From: JBBSBL01 sp038251325
GTDB taxonomy: Bacteria; Actinomycetota; Thermoleophilia; Solirubrobacterales; Solirubrobacteraceae
DNA length: 64,000 nt
NCBI GenBank assembly: GCA_038251325.1
Contig: JBBSBL010000001.1
Coordinates: 62,001-126,000, forward strand
Direction of reading: 5' to 3'
The position numbers and the translations under genes were made by a program. Under the pieces are notes generated by a model that searched no databases, had not been told where the DNA came from, and saw nothing but the letters and a program-made list of their open reading frames with translations. Shown one piece after another: positions 50,467 through 58,111 of this stretch; position 1 is the first letter of the stretch; each line of letters opens with the position of its first letter.

Positions 50467-52740
50467 ATGCCAACTCGTGCCCTCCGATCCGCGGAGGAAC
50501 TCGCTTCGATCGATCCGATCGAAGCCTCGCCTCCGGACTGGCCGCTCGACGCGCGGTTGGAGCCGCCGCCCGGCCGTCCCGGTCTGGTCGTCCGCCCGCG
50601 CCTGGCCCGGCGCCTCGCGGCGTGGTCGGAGGTGCCGGTCGTCGCCCTCTGCGCCCCGGCGGGGTACGGCAAGACGACGCTGCTGAGCCACTGGGCCGAC
50701 GCGGATGCCCGGGCGGTCTCCTGGATCGCCGTCACGCCGAGCGACGACGATCCCGTCAGCCTGATTCGCGACGTCGGGGCGGCCCTCGACCGGACCGAGC
50801 CGATCGGGCGCCCGCTGCTCGATGCGCTCCTGGGCGGCGAGGCAGCCGTAGTACCGCGCGCTCTCCCGCGCCTCGCACGCGCCCTCCAGTGTCGCGAGCG
50901 CCCGGTGCTGCTCGTCCTCGACGGCGTCGAAGTGGTCGCCTCCCGCGCCGCGCTCGACGTGCTGCGCGTGCTGATCGACCACGTGCCGCCCGGCTCGCAG
51001 CTCGCGCTCGGGACGCGCGGGAGGCTCGGGCTGCCGACGGCGCGCCTCGAGGCGACCGGGCGCTTCGCGGCGCTCGAGGCGGCCGACCTGCGGGCCGACC
51101 CGCCCGAGGTGGCGGAGATGCTGCGGGGCTGCGGCGCACCGTCCGATCCCGAGGTTGCGCAAGCCGTACATCGGCGGACCGACGGCTGGCCGGCCGCGGT
51201 GTACCTCGCCGGACTCGCCCTTCGGGAACAGCCGGAGGCGCCGCTCGACGAGCTCCTCTCCGGTGACGAGCGGACCCTCGCCGACTACTTCCACGAGGAG
51301 GTGATCTCGCAGGCGCGTCGTGGTGACGCGACCTTCCTGCGGCGGGCGTCGATCCTGGAGCCCGTGGACCCTGCGGCGTGTGACGCGGTGCTGCAGCGAG
51401 CCGACTCGGCGCGCGTGTTGAGGCGTCTCGCGGGCGCGAACCTGTTCGTGGCGCCGGTCGACCGTAAGGCGAGCGAGTACCGGATCCACCCGCTGTTCTC
51501 CGAGGCCCTGCGCTCGGAGCTCCGGCGTGAGGAACCGGAGCTGGAGGCCGACCTGCACCGCCGGGCGGGCAACTGGCACCTGGCCCACGGCGACCCGGAG
51601 GCCGCGATCGGCCACGCGCTGGAGGCCGGTGAGGTCGGGAGAGCATGCGAGGTGGTTTGGCGTCACATGCCCACCTACGAGGGGCAGGGCCGCTCGGGGA
51701 CGCTCGGCCGCTGGCTCGATCAGTTCCGTCCGGAGGATGTCGAGTCACATCCCGCCTTGGCGCTCACCGCCGCCTGGTGCCGGCTCGATGCCGGCGACGG
51801 CGACGGGGCGCGCGACTGGCTGACGGTCGCCGAACGCGGCCCCGCCGACGCCGCGCTGCCCGACGGCGCTCCGGTCGCGGCACTCGTCGAGATGACCCAC
51901 GCGGCGATCGGCGGAGAGGGGATAGCCGGGCTCGTGCGGCGCGCGGCTCGCGCCCGGGAACTCGACCGCGAGGATCGGCTGTGGACCGGGCTCTGCCGCT
52001 TCATGGAGGGGGCCGGTCAGCACCTGCTGGGCGAGCGGGAGGCGGCGCGCGCCACCCTCGCAGACGCCGAGCGGCGGACGGGCGCGACGATGGCCTCGCC
52101 CAACGCCCTGTCGTTGGCGCAGCTGGCCCTGCTGGCCGCCGAGGACGACGACTGGGACGAGGCGGAGAAGCTGATCTCGCGCGCCCGTCTGCGCCAGCGG
52201 CGCCACGGGCTGCGGGACTACGCGACGCAGGCCAACGTCTTCGCGGCCTCGGCGCTCGTTGCGGCGCAGCGCTCACAGATCTCCGTCGCGGAGCACGACG
52301 CGCGGCATGCGGCCGGCCTGCTCGCCCTGCACCGCCACTTCGCACCCTGGGCCGCCGCGCAGGCTGCCGTGGTGCTCGCACGGACGCACATCCGGCTCGG
52401 CGACTTCGCGGCCGCCCGCGCGCTCGCCAGCGACGCTCAGCGGGGGCTTCGCGCCGTGCCCGACGCGGTCGTGCTGCGGGAGTACCTCGACGACACCTGG
52501 CGGCGCGTACAGGCCGTTGACCTCGCGCTTCACCCGGGTCCTTCCTCGCTCACCACCGCCGAGCGGCGCATCCTCCAGCACCTCCCGACCCACCTGAGCT
52601 TCCGCGAGATCGCCGAACGGCTCAACGTCTCCCAGACCACCGTCAAGACCCAGGCGCTCGCCGTCTACCGCAAGCTCGACGTGACCTCACGCTCCGAGGC
52701 GGTCCTGCGCGCGCAGGAGCTGGGGCTGCTCGACGCTTGA
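50467..52740 (+). CDS. Large ATP-binding LuxR-family (MalT/LAL-type) transcriptional regulator
   Basis: A 757-residue regulator. The N-terminal STAND ATPase has Walker A APAGYGKTT (about residues 63-71) and a Walker B-like PVLLVLDGVE (about 150-159). The middle is TPR-like helical repeats (about 370-680). The C-terminal LuxR helix-turn-helix begins LTTAERRILQHLPTHLSFRE and continues IAERLNVSQTTVKTQALAVY (about 692-745). Such proteins are ligand- and ATP-controlled activators that often bind next to -35. ATG 50467 is favoured by the TACGCT box 7 nt upstream; a longer frame from 50041 overlaps the DUF1269 gene. It lies within the group of genes carrying the recurrent promoter element. Confidence 0.9.
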   Translation: MPTRALRSAEELASIDPIEASPPDWPLDARLEPPPGRPGLVVRPRLARRLAAWSEVPVVALCAPAGYGKTTLLSHWADADARAVSWIAVTPSDDDPVSLIRDVGAALDRTEPIGRPLLDALLGGEAAVVPRALPRLARALQCRERPVLLVLDGVEVVASRAALDVLRVLIDHVPPGSQLALGTRGRLGLPTARLEATGRFAALEAADLRADPPEVAEMLRGCGAPSDPEVAQAVHRRTDGWPAAVYLAGLALREQPEAPLDELLSGDERTLADYFHEEVISQARRGDATFLRRASILEPVDPAACDAVLQRADSARVLRRLAGANLFVAPVDRKASEYRIHPLFSEALRSELRREEPELEADLHRRAGNWHLAHGDPEAAIGHALEAGEVGRACEVVWRHMPTYEGQGRSGTLGRWLDQFRPEDVESHPALALTAAWCRLDAGDGDGARDWLTVAERGPADAALPDGAPVAALVEMTHAAIGGEGIAGLVRRAARARELDREDRLWTGLCRFMEGAGQHLLGEREAARATLADAERRTGATMASPNALSLAQLALLAAEDDDWDEAEKLISRARLRQRRHGLRDYATQANVFAASALVAAQRSQISVAEHDARHAAGLLALHRHFAPWAAAQAAVVLARTHIRLGDFAAARALASDAQRGLRAVPDAVVLREYLDDTWRRVQAVDLALHPGPSSLTTAERRILQHLPTHLSFREIAERLNVSQTTVKTQALAVYRKLDVTSRSEAVLRAQELGLLDA

Positions 52741-52770
52741 GTCCCGCGCGCGAAGGCGCACGCGGACTTT

Positions 52771-52814
52771 CATCCGGTTGGGAGGATGCGCGCGCCCCGA
52801 GGCGAATCTAGCGT
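52771..52814 (+). promoter_or_regulatory. Recurrent promoter element, strong copy, upstream of small membrane protein
   Basis: CATCC-GGTTG-GGA-GGATG-CGCGCG (52771 onward), exactly 20 nt, then TAGCGT (52809-52814). The transcript would start near 52821, leaving a leader of about 50 nt before GTG 52874. Confidence 0.8.
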
Positions 52815-52873
52815 CTGATCGCGAGGCGCCGGGAGCCGGCGCCCGTCAATCGAGACACCAAGGGGTGGTGGCT

Positions 52874-53293
52874 GTGAGCGCAGGAACCGACCGGATCCAG
52901 GTCGACGAGGAGCAGAGCTCGTCGGGCTGGATGACCTTCGCCGGCGTGATCATCATGATCGCCGCCGTCCTCAACATCATCGGCGGCATTTCCGCCATCG
53001 GCGACTCGAAGTTCTGGATCGCCGACACGAAGTTCGTCATCAGCGACCTGCACGGCTACGGCTGGTCGCTGCTGATCATCGGCGTCATCGAGCTGTTCGT
53101 CGCCTTCGGCATCTGGAGCGGCGCCCAGTGGGCCCGGTGGACCGGCGTGTTCATCGTGAGCCTCAACCTGATCAGCCACATGCTCTTCCTCAACGCCAAC
53201 GCGACGTGGTCGTTCCTCGCTGCGCTCCTCGACATCCTCGTGATCTACGGCCTCGCCGCGCACGGCGGCCGCGGTCAGGCGCGGGTGGACTGA
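52874..53293 (+). CDS. DUF7144-type four-helix membrane protein
   Basis: A 139-residue protein with about four membrane helices (WMTFAGVIIMIAAVLNIIGG, then GWSLLIIGVIELFVAFGIWS, GVFIVSLNLISHMLF and FLAALLDILVIYGLAAHG) and a short polar N terminus. The pattern is that of DUF7144, common in actinobacteria and of unknown role. GTG 52874 is preferred; a longer frame from 52778 overlaps the promoter. A strong hairpin terminates the gene 12 nt after its stop. Confidence 0.82.
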   Translation: MSAGTDRIQVDEEQSSSGWMTFAGVIIMIAAVLNIIGGISAIGDSKFWIADTKFVISDLHGYGWSLLIIGVIELFVAFGIWSGAQWARWTGVFIVSLNLISHMLFLNANATWSFLAALLDILVIYGLAAHGGRGQARVD

Positions 53294-53305
53294 GGCCGGC
53301 AGGCA

Positions 53306-53340
53306 GGACGGTCGAGTCGCGCGCAGCAACTCGACCGTCC
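53306..53340. terminator. Bidirectional hairpin between convergent genes
   Basis: GGACGGTCGAGT (53306-53317) pairs perfectly with ACTCGACCGTCC (53329-53340) around an 11-nt loop; further AGGCA/TGCCT pairing extends it after a short interruption. It lies between the stops of the DUF7144 gene and the convergent small membrane protein gene. No U-tract follows on either side. Confidence 0.7.
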
Positions 53341-53397
53341 TCGTCTGCCTGGTGCGTGGGCGCAGCGGGCGGCGCGTGGGGCTTCTGCGGCGGCGGG

Positions 53398-53604
53398 TCA
53401 GGCCGATGCAGCGCGGGTGCGGTCGCCGACCATGTAGGCCACGATCAGCGCAGCCGGGAAGAAGAACAGGCTGAAGATGAAGTACCCGAAGAAGCTGTGT
53501 CCCTTGCGGCCCGCGACGCGGGCCGGCCAGAAGGCGATCGCGATCCAGATGAACGCGATGATGAGCCATGTGACTGTCGAGACGGCGAGAACGACCGGGG
53601 GCAT
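53398..53604 (-). CDS. Small two-helix membrane protein
   Basis: A 68-residue protein (MPPVVLAVSTVTWLIIAFIW... GYFIFSLFFFPAALIVAYMV) with two hydrophobic helices around a basic loop (ARVAGRKGHSF), resembling superinfection-immunity-like small proteins. GGAG lies 8 nt before ATG 53604; longer starts (53631, 53784) have no such site. It is preceded by a strong recurrent promoter element (53730-53773) with a leader of about 118 nt. Confidence 0.7.
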   Translation of the reverse strand: MPPVVLAVSTVTWLIIAFIWIAIAFWPARVAGRKGHSFFGYFIFSLFFFPAALIVAYMVGDRTRAASA

Positions 53605-53729
53605 CGAACCAGCTCCAATCAAGGACGACATCGTGGTGGGAGGGATGCTCGCCAGCGGCCGCCAAGCGGCTAGCGCGTCGGCTCTGCGACTTCGAGCTCG
53701 GCTTCGACGACGAGCCCGGGGCCGCAGAG

Positions 53730-53773
53730 ACGATAAGGAGGCTCGTGCACTCGCGCATCCTCCGAATCGGTTG
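53730..53773 (-). promoter_or_regulatory. Recurrent promoter element, strong copy, upstream of two-helix membrane protein
   Basis: Minus strand CAACC-GATTC-GGA-GGATG-CGCGAG (53773 onward), exactly 20 nt, then TATCGT (53735-53730). One mismatch in the left half. It indicates a start of transcription near 53723, well upstream of ATG 53604. Confidence 0.75.
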
Positions 53774-53877
53774 ATACCCCGCACCGGCCTTCGGCGACCT
53801 CACATCGGCGGCGATCGGCGTGTGAGCCACCCCAAGCCGCCGAACCCGGGCGCGGCGATCAACGGGATGATGCGCGC

Positions 53878-55527
53878 GTGAAGAAGTGGCTCCCCATCCT
53901 CGTCGTCGCCGCCGCCCAGTTCGTGATGGTGCTCGACACCACCGTCATGAACGTGGCGATCTCCGACGTCGTCGCGGACCTCGACACGTCCGTCTCGCAG
54001 GTCCAGCTCGCCATCACGCTCTACACGTTGGTCATGGCGGCGCTCATGCTGGTCGGCGGGAAGCTCGGGGACATCATCGGGCGCCGCCGGGCGTTCACGA
54101 TCGGTCTGATCATCTACGGGGCCGGCTCGCTGACCACCGCGCTGAGCCCGAACATCACCGTGCTGATCATCGGCTGGTCGGGGCTCGAGGGGATCGGTGC
54201 CGCGCTCGTGATCCCGGCCATCGCCTCGCTCACCGCGCGCAACTACAGCGGGCGCGACCGCGCGCTGGCCTACGCCCTGATCGGGGCGATGGCCGCGGTC
54301 GGGGTGGCGGCCGGCCCGCTGATCGGCGGCTTCGTGACCCAGCAGGCCTCGTGGCGCTACGTGTTCGTCGGCGAGGTCGTCGTCATCGCCGCGATCCTGC
54401 TGTCGGTCCGCGTCGTGGCCGACGTTCCCCGGGCCGCGCACCCGCCGCGGCTGGACGTCGTCGGCGGCGCGCTCTCGGCCGCCGGCATGGCGCTGATCGT
54501 CTTCGGCGTCCTGCGCATCCCGCAGTGGGGGCTCGTGCGGCCGAAGGGGGCGATGACCATCGCCGGCACCGAGATCACGCCGTTCGGCTTCTCGGTCGTG
54601 CCGTTCCTGATCCTCGCCGGCGCGGTCCTGCTTGCGCTCTTCGCGCGCTGGATCGTCCGGCAGGCGCGCCTCGGCCGCGAGCCGCTGTTGCGTCCCGACC
54701 TGTTCGCCGTGCGTCAGCTCCGGGCGGGGCTGTCGATGCTCGGCGCCCAGCAGCTGATCCTGAATGGCATCTTCTTCGTGCTGCCGCTCTACCTCCAAGT
54801 CGTGCTGGGGAAGAACGCGCTGGAGACCGGCATCGCGATCCTCCCCATCTCGGTCACGATGCTCCCCGCCGCCCTGCTCGGCCCGCGGCTCGCCACGCGG
54901 CTCTCCCCACGTCGGGTCGTGCAGCTCGGACTGATCGCGATGTTCGGCTCGGCGATCGGGCTGGTCTCCACGATCGACTACGAGCTCAACGGGACCGGCT
55001 TCGCGATCTCCCTGGCACTGTTCGGCGTCGGGATCGGGCTGCTCGCCTCCCAGCTCGGCAACGTGATCATGTCCTCGGTGGACGGGTCGCGGGCCAGCGA
55101 GGCGGGCGGGCTCCAGGGCACCGCGCAGAACCTCGGCGCCTCGCTCGGCACGGCGCTCATCGGCGCGATCCTGCTCACCGGGCTCGCGAACGCGACCGCC
55201 GACGAGATCGGCAAGCGCTCCGACGTGCCCCCCTCGGTCCAGCAGCAGGTCGTGGCCGCCACGACGCAGGGCATCGAGTTCGTCCCGCCGGCGCAGGTCG
55301 AGCAGATCGCGGCGAAGAACGGGATCCCGCCCGACCAGGCCAAGGCCGTCGCCGGCGCCTACGCCGATGCGCAGCTCTTCGCGCTCAAGGCGGCCCTGCT
55401 CGGCGCCGCGCTCTTCGTGCTCGTCGGGTTCCTCTTCACGCGACGGCTGCCGAGCGTGCCGCTCGGCGAGAGCGCCGCCTCCGAGCGCGGCCCGCCGGCC
55501 GAGCCCATGCCGGCCGGGGCGACGTAG
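53878..55527 (+). CDS. MFS transporter, DHA2 (14-TM drug exporter) family
   Basis: A 549-residue protein, GTG start (MKKWLPILVVAAAQFVMVLD). Motif D1/motif C DTTVMNVAISDVVADL at about residues 22-37, loop motif GGKLGDIIGRRRAFTIGLII at about 61-80, about 14 membrane helices. This is the EmrB/QacA type that exports cationic drugs, lipids or metabolites by proton exchange. It lies in the stress-related block; no regulator is fused or directly adjacent. The start is confirmed by its match to the DHA2 N terminus. Confidence 0.92.
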   Translation: MKKWLPILVVAAAQFVMVLDTTVMNVAISDVVADLDTSVSQVQLAITLYTLVMAALMLVGGKLGDIIGRRRAFTIGLIIYGAGSLTTALSPNITVLIIGWSGLEGIGAALVIPAIASLTARNYSGRDRALAYALIGAMAAVGVAAGPLIGGFVTQQASWRYVFVGEVVVIAAILLSVRVVADVPRAAHPPRLDVVGGALSAAGMALIVFGVLRIPQWGLVRPKGAMTIAGTEITPFGFSVVPFLILAGAVLLALFARWIVRQARLGREPLLRPDLFAVRQLRAGLSMLGAQQLILNGIFFVLPLYLQVVLGKNALETGIAILPISVTMLPAALLGPRLATRLSPRRVVQLGLIAMFGSAIGLVSTIDYELNGTGFAISLALFGVGIGLLASQLGNVIMSSVDGSRASEAGGLQGTAQNLGASLGTALIGAILLTGLANATADEIGKRSDVPPSVQQQVVAATTQGIEFVPPAQVEQIAAKNGIPPDQAKAVAGAYADAQLFALKAALLGAALFVLVGFLFTRRLPSVPLGESAASERGPPAEPMPAGAT

Positions 55528-55537
55528 CGCCCGGCGT

Positions 55538-55581
55538 CATCCGTTCTGGACGATGACGCCGTCCCCGGCATGCGATGGACT
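55538..55581 (+). promoter_or_regulatory. Recurrent promoter element, strong copy, upstream of 55588 membrane protein
   Basis: CATCC-GTTCT-GGA-CGATG-ACGCCG (55538 onward), exactly 20 nt, then TGGACT (55576-55581), 6 nt, then ATG 55588. Centre of the element is 41-42 bp upstream of the start codon. The layout predicts a leaderless mRNA. Confidence 0.78.
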
Positions 55582-55587
55582 GGCGCC

Positions 55588-56799
55588 ATGTCCACCGAGA
55601 CGCCCTCGCCCCCGTCCTCCCCCACCGCGCCGGGCGAACGCCCGCCCGCCGGCCGTGTCCTCCCCACGATCTGCGTGGCGCTCGCCACGCTGCTGCTCCT
55701 CGTCGGCTCGTTCGCGGTGTGGGCGAACCGCCAGCTGCTGAACACCGACAACTGGGTCTCCACGAGCAAGCAGCTGCTCCGGAACAAGGACGTCCAGGCC
55801 GCGCTCGGCCCCTACCTGGTGAACGAGCTCTTCAAGCAGGTCAACGTCGAGGCCCAGCTCCAGACCACGCTGCCCGATCCGCTGAAGCCGCTCGCCGGCC
55901 CGGCGGCCGGCGGCGTGCGCCAGCTCGCGGAGCAGGCCTCGGTGAAGCTGCTCGCCGCGCCACAGGTCGACACCGTATGGGCTGACGCGAACCGCGCCGC
56001 GCACAAGTCGCTCCTCAAGATCCTCGACGGCGGAGGCGGCAACGTGGCGACCGCCAACGGGGAGGTCACGCTCAACCTCCGCTCGCTGGTGGGCCAGATC
56101 GCATCGCAGGTCGGCCTGCCCGCGAGCCTGGCGGGCAAGATCCCGGCCAGCGCGGCGCAACTCACCGTCCTGCGCTCCAACCAGCTCAAGGCGGCTCAGG
56201 ACGGGGCACAGGCGCTCAAGGACCTGGCGATCGTGCTCACGATCCTCGTCATCGGCCTCTATGTGCTGGCGATGGTCCTGGCGCGCGGACGGCGACGACG
56301 GACGCTCATGGCGATCGGCGGCGGCTTCCTCGCGGTCGGGATCCTGGTGCTCGTCGCCCGCTCGCTCGCCGGCAAGGCCGTGGTGGACGACCTCGCGACC
56401 TCGCAGTCGGCGGTGCCCGCCGCGAACGCCACCTGGTCGATCGCCACGGAGTTGGTGCGGCAGATCGGCACATCGGAGATCTTCTTCGGACTCGTCGTGC
56501 TGCTCGCGGGGTGGCTCGCCGGGCCGACGCGGCCGGCGCTCGCGTTCCGGCGCTTCGCGGCGCCCTCCCTCCGCGACCAGCCGGTCCCCGTCTACCTGGG
56601 CGCCTTCGTCCTCGCGCTCGTGATCGTCGCCTGGCACCCGCTCGACTTCGCCCGGGTCACGCTGACGGCGATCCTGTTCATCGTGCTCGCCGTCGCGGCG
56701 GTCGCCGCGCTGCGCCATCAGACGATGCGGGAGTTCCCCGCTCCCCACGCCGAGGGCTCGACGACCGGAGACGCCGATGGGCCTGCTGCGCCGGCGTGA
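55588..56799 (+). CDS. Integral membrane protein with large extracytoplasmic domain, function unknown
   Basis: A 403-residue protein: a signal-anchor helix (VALATLLLLVGSFAVWANRQ, about residues 29-48), a hydrophilic extracytoplasmic domain (about 49-205), then four or five membrane helices (LAIVLTILVIGLYVLAMVLA onward). The fold is typical of actinobacterial proteins with an N-terminal helix and C-terminal multi-span domain; I do not recognise a named family. The next gene overlaps its end by 23 nt, so both are co-expressed under the recurrent element. Confidence 0.78.
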   Translation: MSTETPSPPSSPTAPGERPPAGRVLPTICVALATLLLLVGSFAVWANRQLLNTDNWVSTSKQLLRNKDVQAALGPYLVNELFKQVNVEAQLQTTLPDPLKPLAGPAAGGVRQLAEQASVKLLAAPQVDTVWADANRAAHKSLLKILDGGGGNVATANGEVTLNLRSLVGQIASQVGLPASLAGKIPASAAQLTVLRSNQLKAAQDGAQALKDLAIVLTILVIGLYVLAMVLARGRRRRTLMAIGGGFLAVGILVLVARSLAGKAVVDDLATSQSAVPAANATWSIATELVRQIGTSEIFFGLVVLLAGWLAGPTRPALAFRRFAAPSLRDQPVPVYLGAFVLALVIVAWHPLDFARVTLTAILFIVLAVAAVAALRHQTMREFPAPHAEGSTTGDADGPAAPA

Positions 56800-57289
56800 C
56801 GACGGCGCCTCCGGGCGCCGGTTCCAGATGCGGGAGAAGCTCCTCTCGATCGGCGACGACTTCTGGATCGAGGACGAGCAGGGCGCCCGCGCGTTCAAGG
56901 TGAACGGCAAGGCCGCCCGCGTGCGTCAGACCTTCGTCCTCGAGGACCCGGACGGCGGCGAGGTCGCGCGCATCAAGGAGCACCGGCTAACGGTCCGCGA
57001 CACGATGGCCATCGAGCGCGGCGACGAGACGCTGGCCACGGTCCACAAGGCGGTCGTCGGGATCCGCGACCGCTTCGCGATCGGCGTCGCGCACGGTGAG
57101 GATCTCTCGGCGAAGGGCAACGTGGTCGACCACGAGTACGAGGTCAAGCGCGGCGGCGACCTCGTCGCCAGCGTCTCGAAGCGCTGGTTCCGCGTCCGCG
57201 ACAGCTACGGCATCGAGATCGCCGCCGGCGAGGACGAGGCGCTGCTGCTTGCCGTCGTCGTGGCGATCGAGTCGATGGCGGGCGACTGA
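56777..57289 (+). CDS. LURP-one-related/scramblase-like protein
   Basis: A 170-residue beta-barrel protein of the Tubby-like LURP-one family: MREKLLSIGDDFWIEDEQGA (about residues 18-37), QTFVLEDPDGGEVARIKEHR, MAIERGDETLATVHK, and the end SYGIEIAAGEDEALLLAVVV. The family binds membranes in eukaryotes; bacterial roles are unclear. It starts within the last codons of the preceding membrane protein gene (23-nt overlap), so coupling is expected. Confidence 0.85.
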   Translation: MGLLRRRDDGASGRRFQMREKLLSIGDDFWIEDEQGARAFKVNGKAARVRQTFVLEDPDGGEVARIKEHRLTVRDTMAIERGDETLATVHKAVVGIRDRFAIGVAHGEDLSAKGNVVDHEYEVKRGGDLVASVSKRWFRVRDSYGIEIAAGEDEALLLAVVVAIESMAGD

Positions 57290-57324
57290 GCGGCGCCCGG
57301 CCGCCGCCGGCGGCGGCCGCCCAC

Positions 57325-58023
57325 CTAGGAGTGACTGATCCCGCGCACGACCAGGAACGCCCCCAGCACGCCGGAAAGCACCATCGCGATCGTTCGGCCG
57401 TTGCGGGAGAACCAGGCGTTGGTCCGGGTCACGAGCCGCTCGGTGGCCTCCGGCGCGACGAGCAGCCCGACGAACGGGATCTCGGCCATCACGAACATGA
57501 TCGCGTTGAAGGCGAGGATCAGCCCGATCGCCGCGCCGGTCGAGTGGTGACCGGCGGCGATGTCCTTGAGGCCGATGAGGTAGGCGGCGCCGGGCAGGTT
57601 GATGGCCAGGGCGGCGAAGAACACGATCGGGGCCGACCCGCCCGCGAGCAGGCGCTGGGACCAGGGCTCCTTCTCCTCGTCCTTCGGCTTGGGCGGGTGC
57701 TTGGCCTCGCGGCGCGCGGCGCGGCGCGCGCGCAGGCGCTCGTCGGAGCGCGTGGCCAGGGCGACGGCCAGGATCAGGGCGAGGCCGCCGATCGCCAGGT
57801 CGGCGCTCCAGCTCAGCGTCGAGGAGGAGCCGTGCTTGTCGAGCGCCCCCTGGGCCCCGAAGACCAGGGCGCAGCCGAGCCCGATGCTGATCGTCAGCCC
57901 GCCGGCGAGATAGGCCCCGACCAGGACGACCCGCCGCGGCTGGTTGAGCAGGATGACGACGGCGGCGATGAGCGTCGGGTAGAGCGCGGCCTCGAGGGCG
58001 AGCAGGAGGAGTTGCCAGTCCAC
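57325..58023 (-). CDS. GAP/Sap-family membrane protein (sulfolipid-addressing protein-like)
   Basis: A 232-residue protein with about six membrane helices, GTG 58023 (VDWQLLLLALEAALYPTLIA). The pattern of three helices, a charged loop (SDERLRARRAARREAKHPPK) and three further helices is that of Sap/GAP proteins that help export lipids or peptides; the role here is unknown. TAGGGT lies 8 nt before the start, suggesting a leaderless transcript divergent from the NDH-2 gene. A GTG at 58056 would add 11 residues. Confidence 0.75.
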   Translation of the reverse strand: MDWQLLLLALEAALYPTLIAAVVILLNQPRRVVLVGAYLAGGLTISIGLGCALVFGAQGALDKHGSSSTLSWSADLAIGGLALILAVALATRSDERLRARRAARREAKHPPKPKDEEKEPWSQRLLAGGSAPIVFFAALAINLPGAAYLIGLKDIAAGHHSTGAAIGLILAFNAIMFVMAEIPFVGLLVAPEATERLVTRTNAWFSRNGRTIAMVLSGVLGAFLVVRGISHS

Positions 58024-58060
58024 GACCGCGGACCCTAGCCGCAGCCGCCGAGACACTCCT

Positions 58061-58104
58061 CATCCCAACGGGAGGATGCGCGACGCCTGCCGTTCGGGTT
58101 TGAT
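58061..58104 (+). promoter_or_regulatory. Recurrent promoter element, strong copy, upstream of NDH-2 gene
   Basis: CATCC-CAACG-GGA-GGATG-CGCGAC (58061 onward), exactly 20 nt, then TTTGAT (58099-58104), 7 nt, then GTG 58112. The element is a perfect CATCC/GGATG inverted repeat, so it could also influence the divergent GAP gene, but the hexamer on that side (58032-58037) is not in the same register. Confidence 0.8.
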
Positions 58105-58111
58105 GTGACGC

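Noticed and set aside
53860..53878. CAACGGGATGATGCGCGCG just before the DHA2 exporter start, nearly identical to the right part of the 58061 element
   Set aside because: No left half, and no T....T hexamer 20 nt downstream; a transcript from it would begin inside the gene.
58032..58078. The palindromic 58061-58078 element acting in the minus direction for the GAP gene
   Set aside because: The GGA triplet is absent in that orientation and the TAGGGT hexamer lies 23 rather than 20 nt away. Dual action is possible but not supported by the register seen in the other copies.
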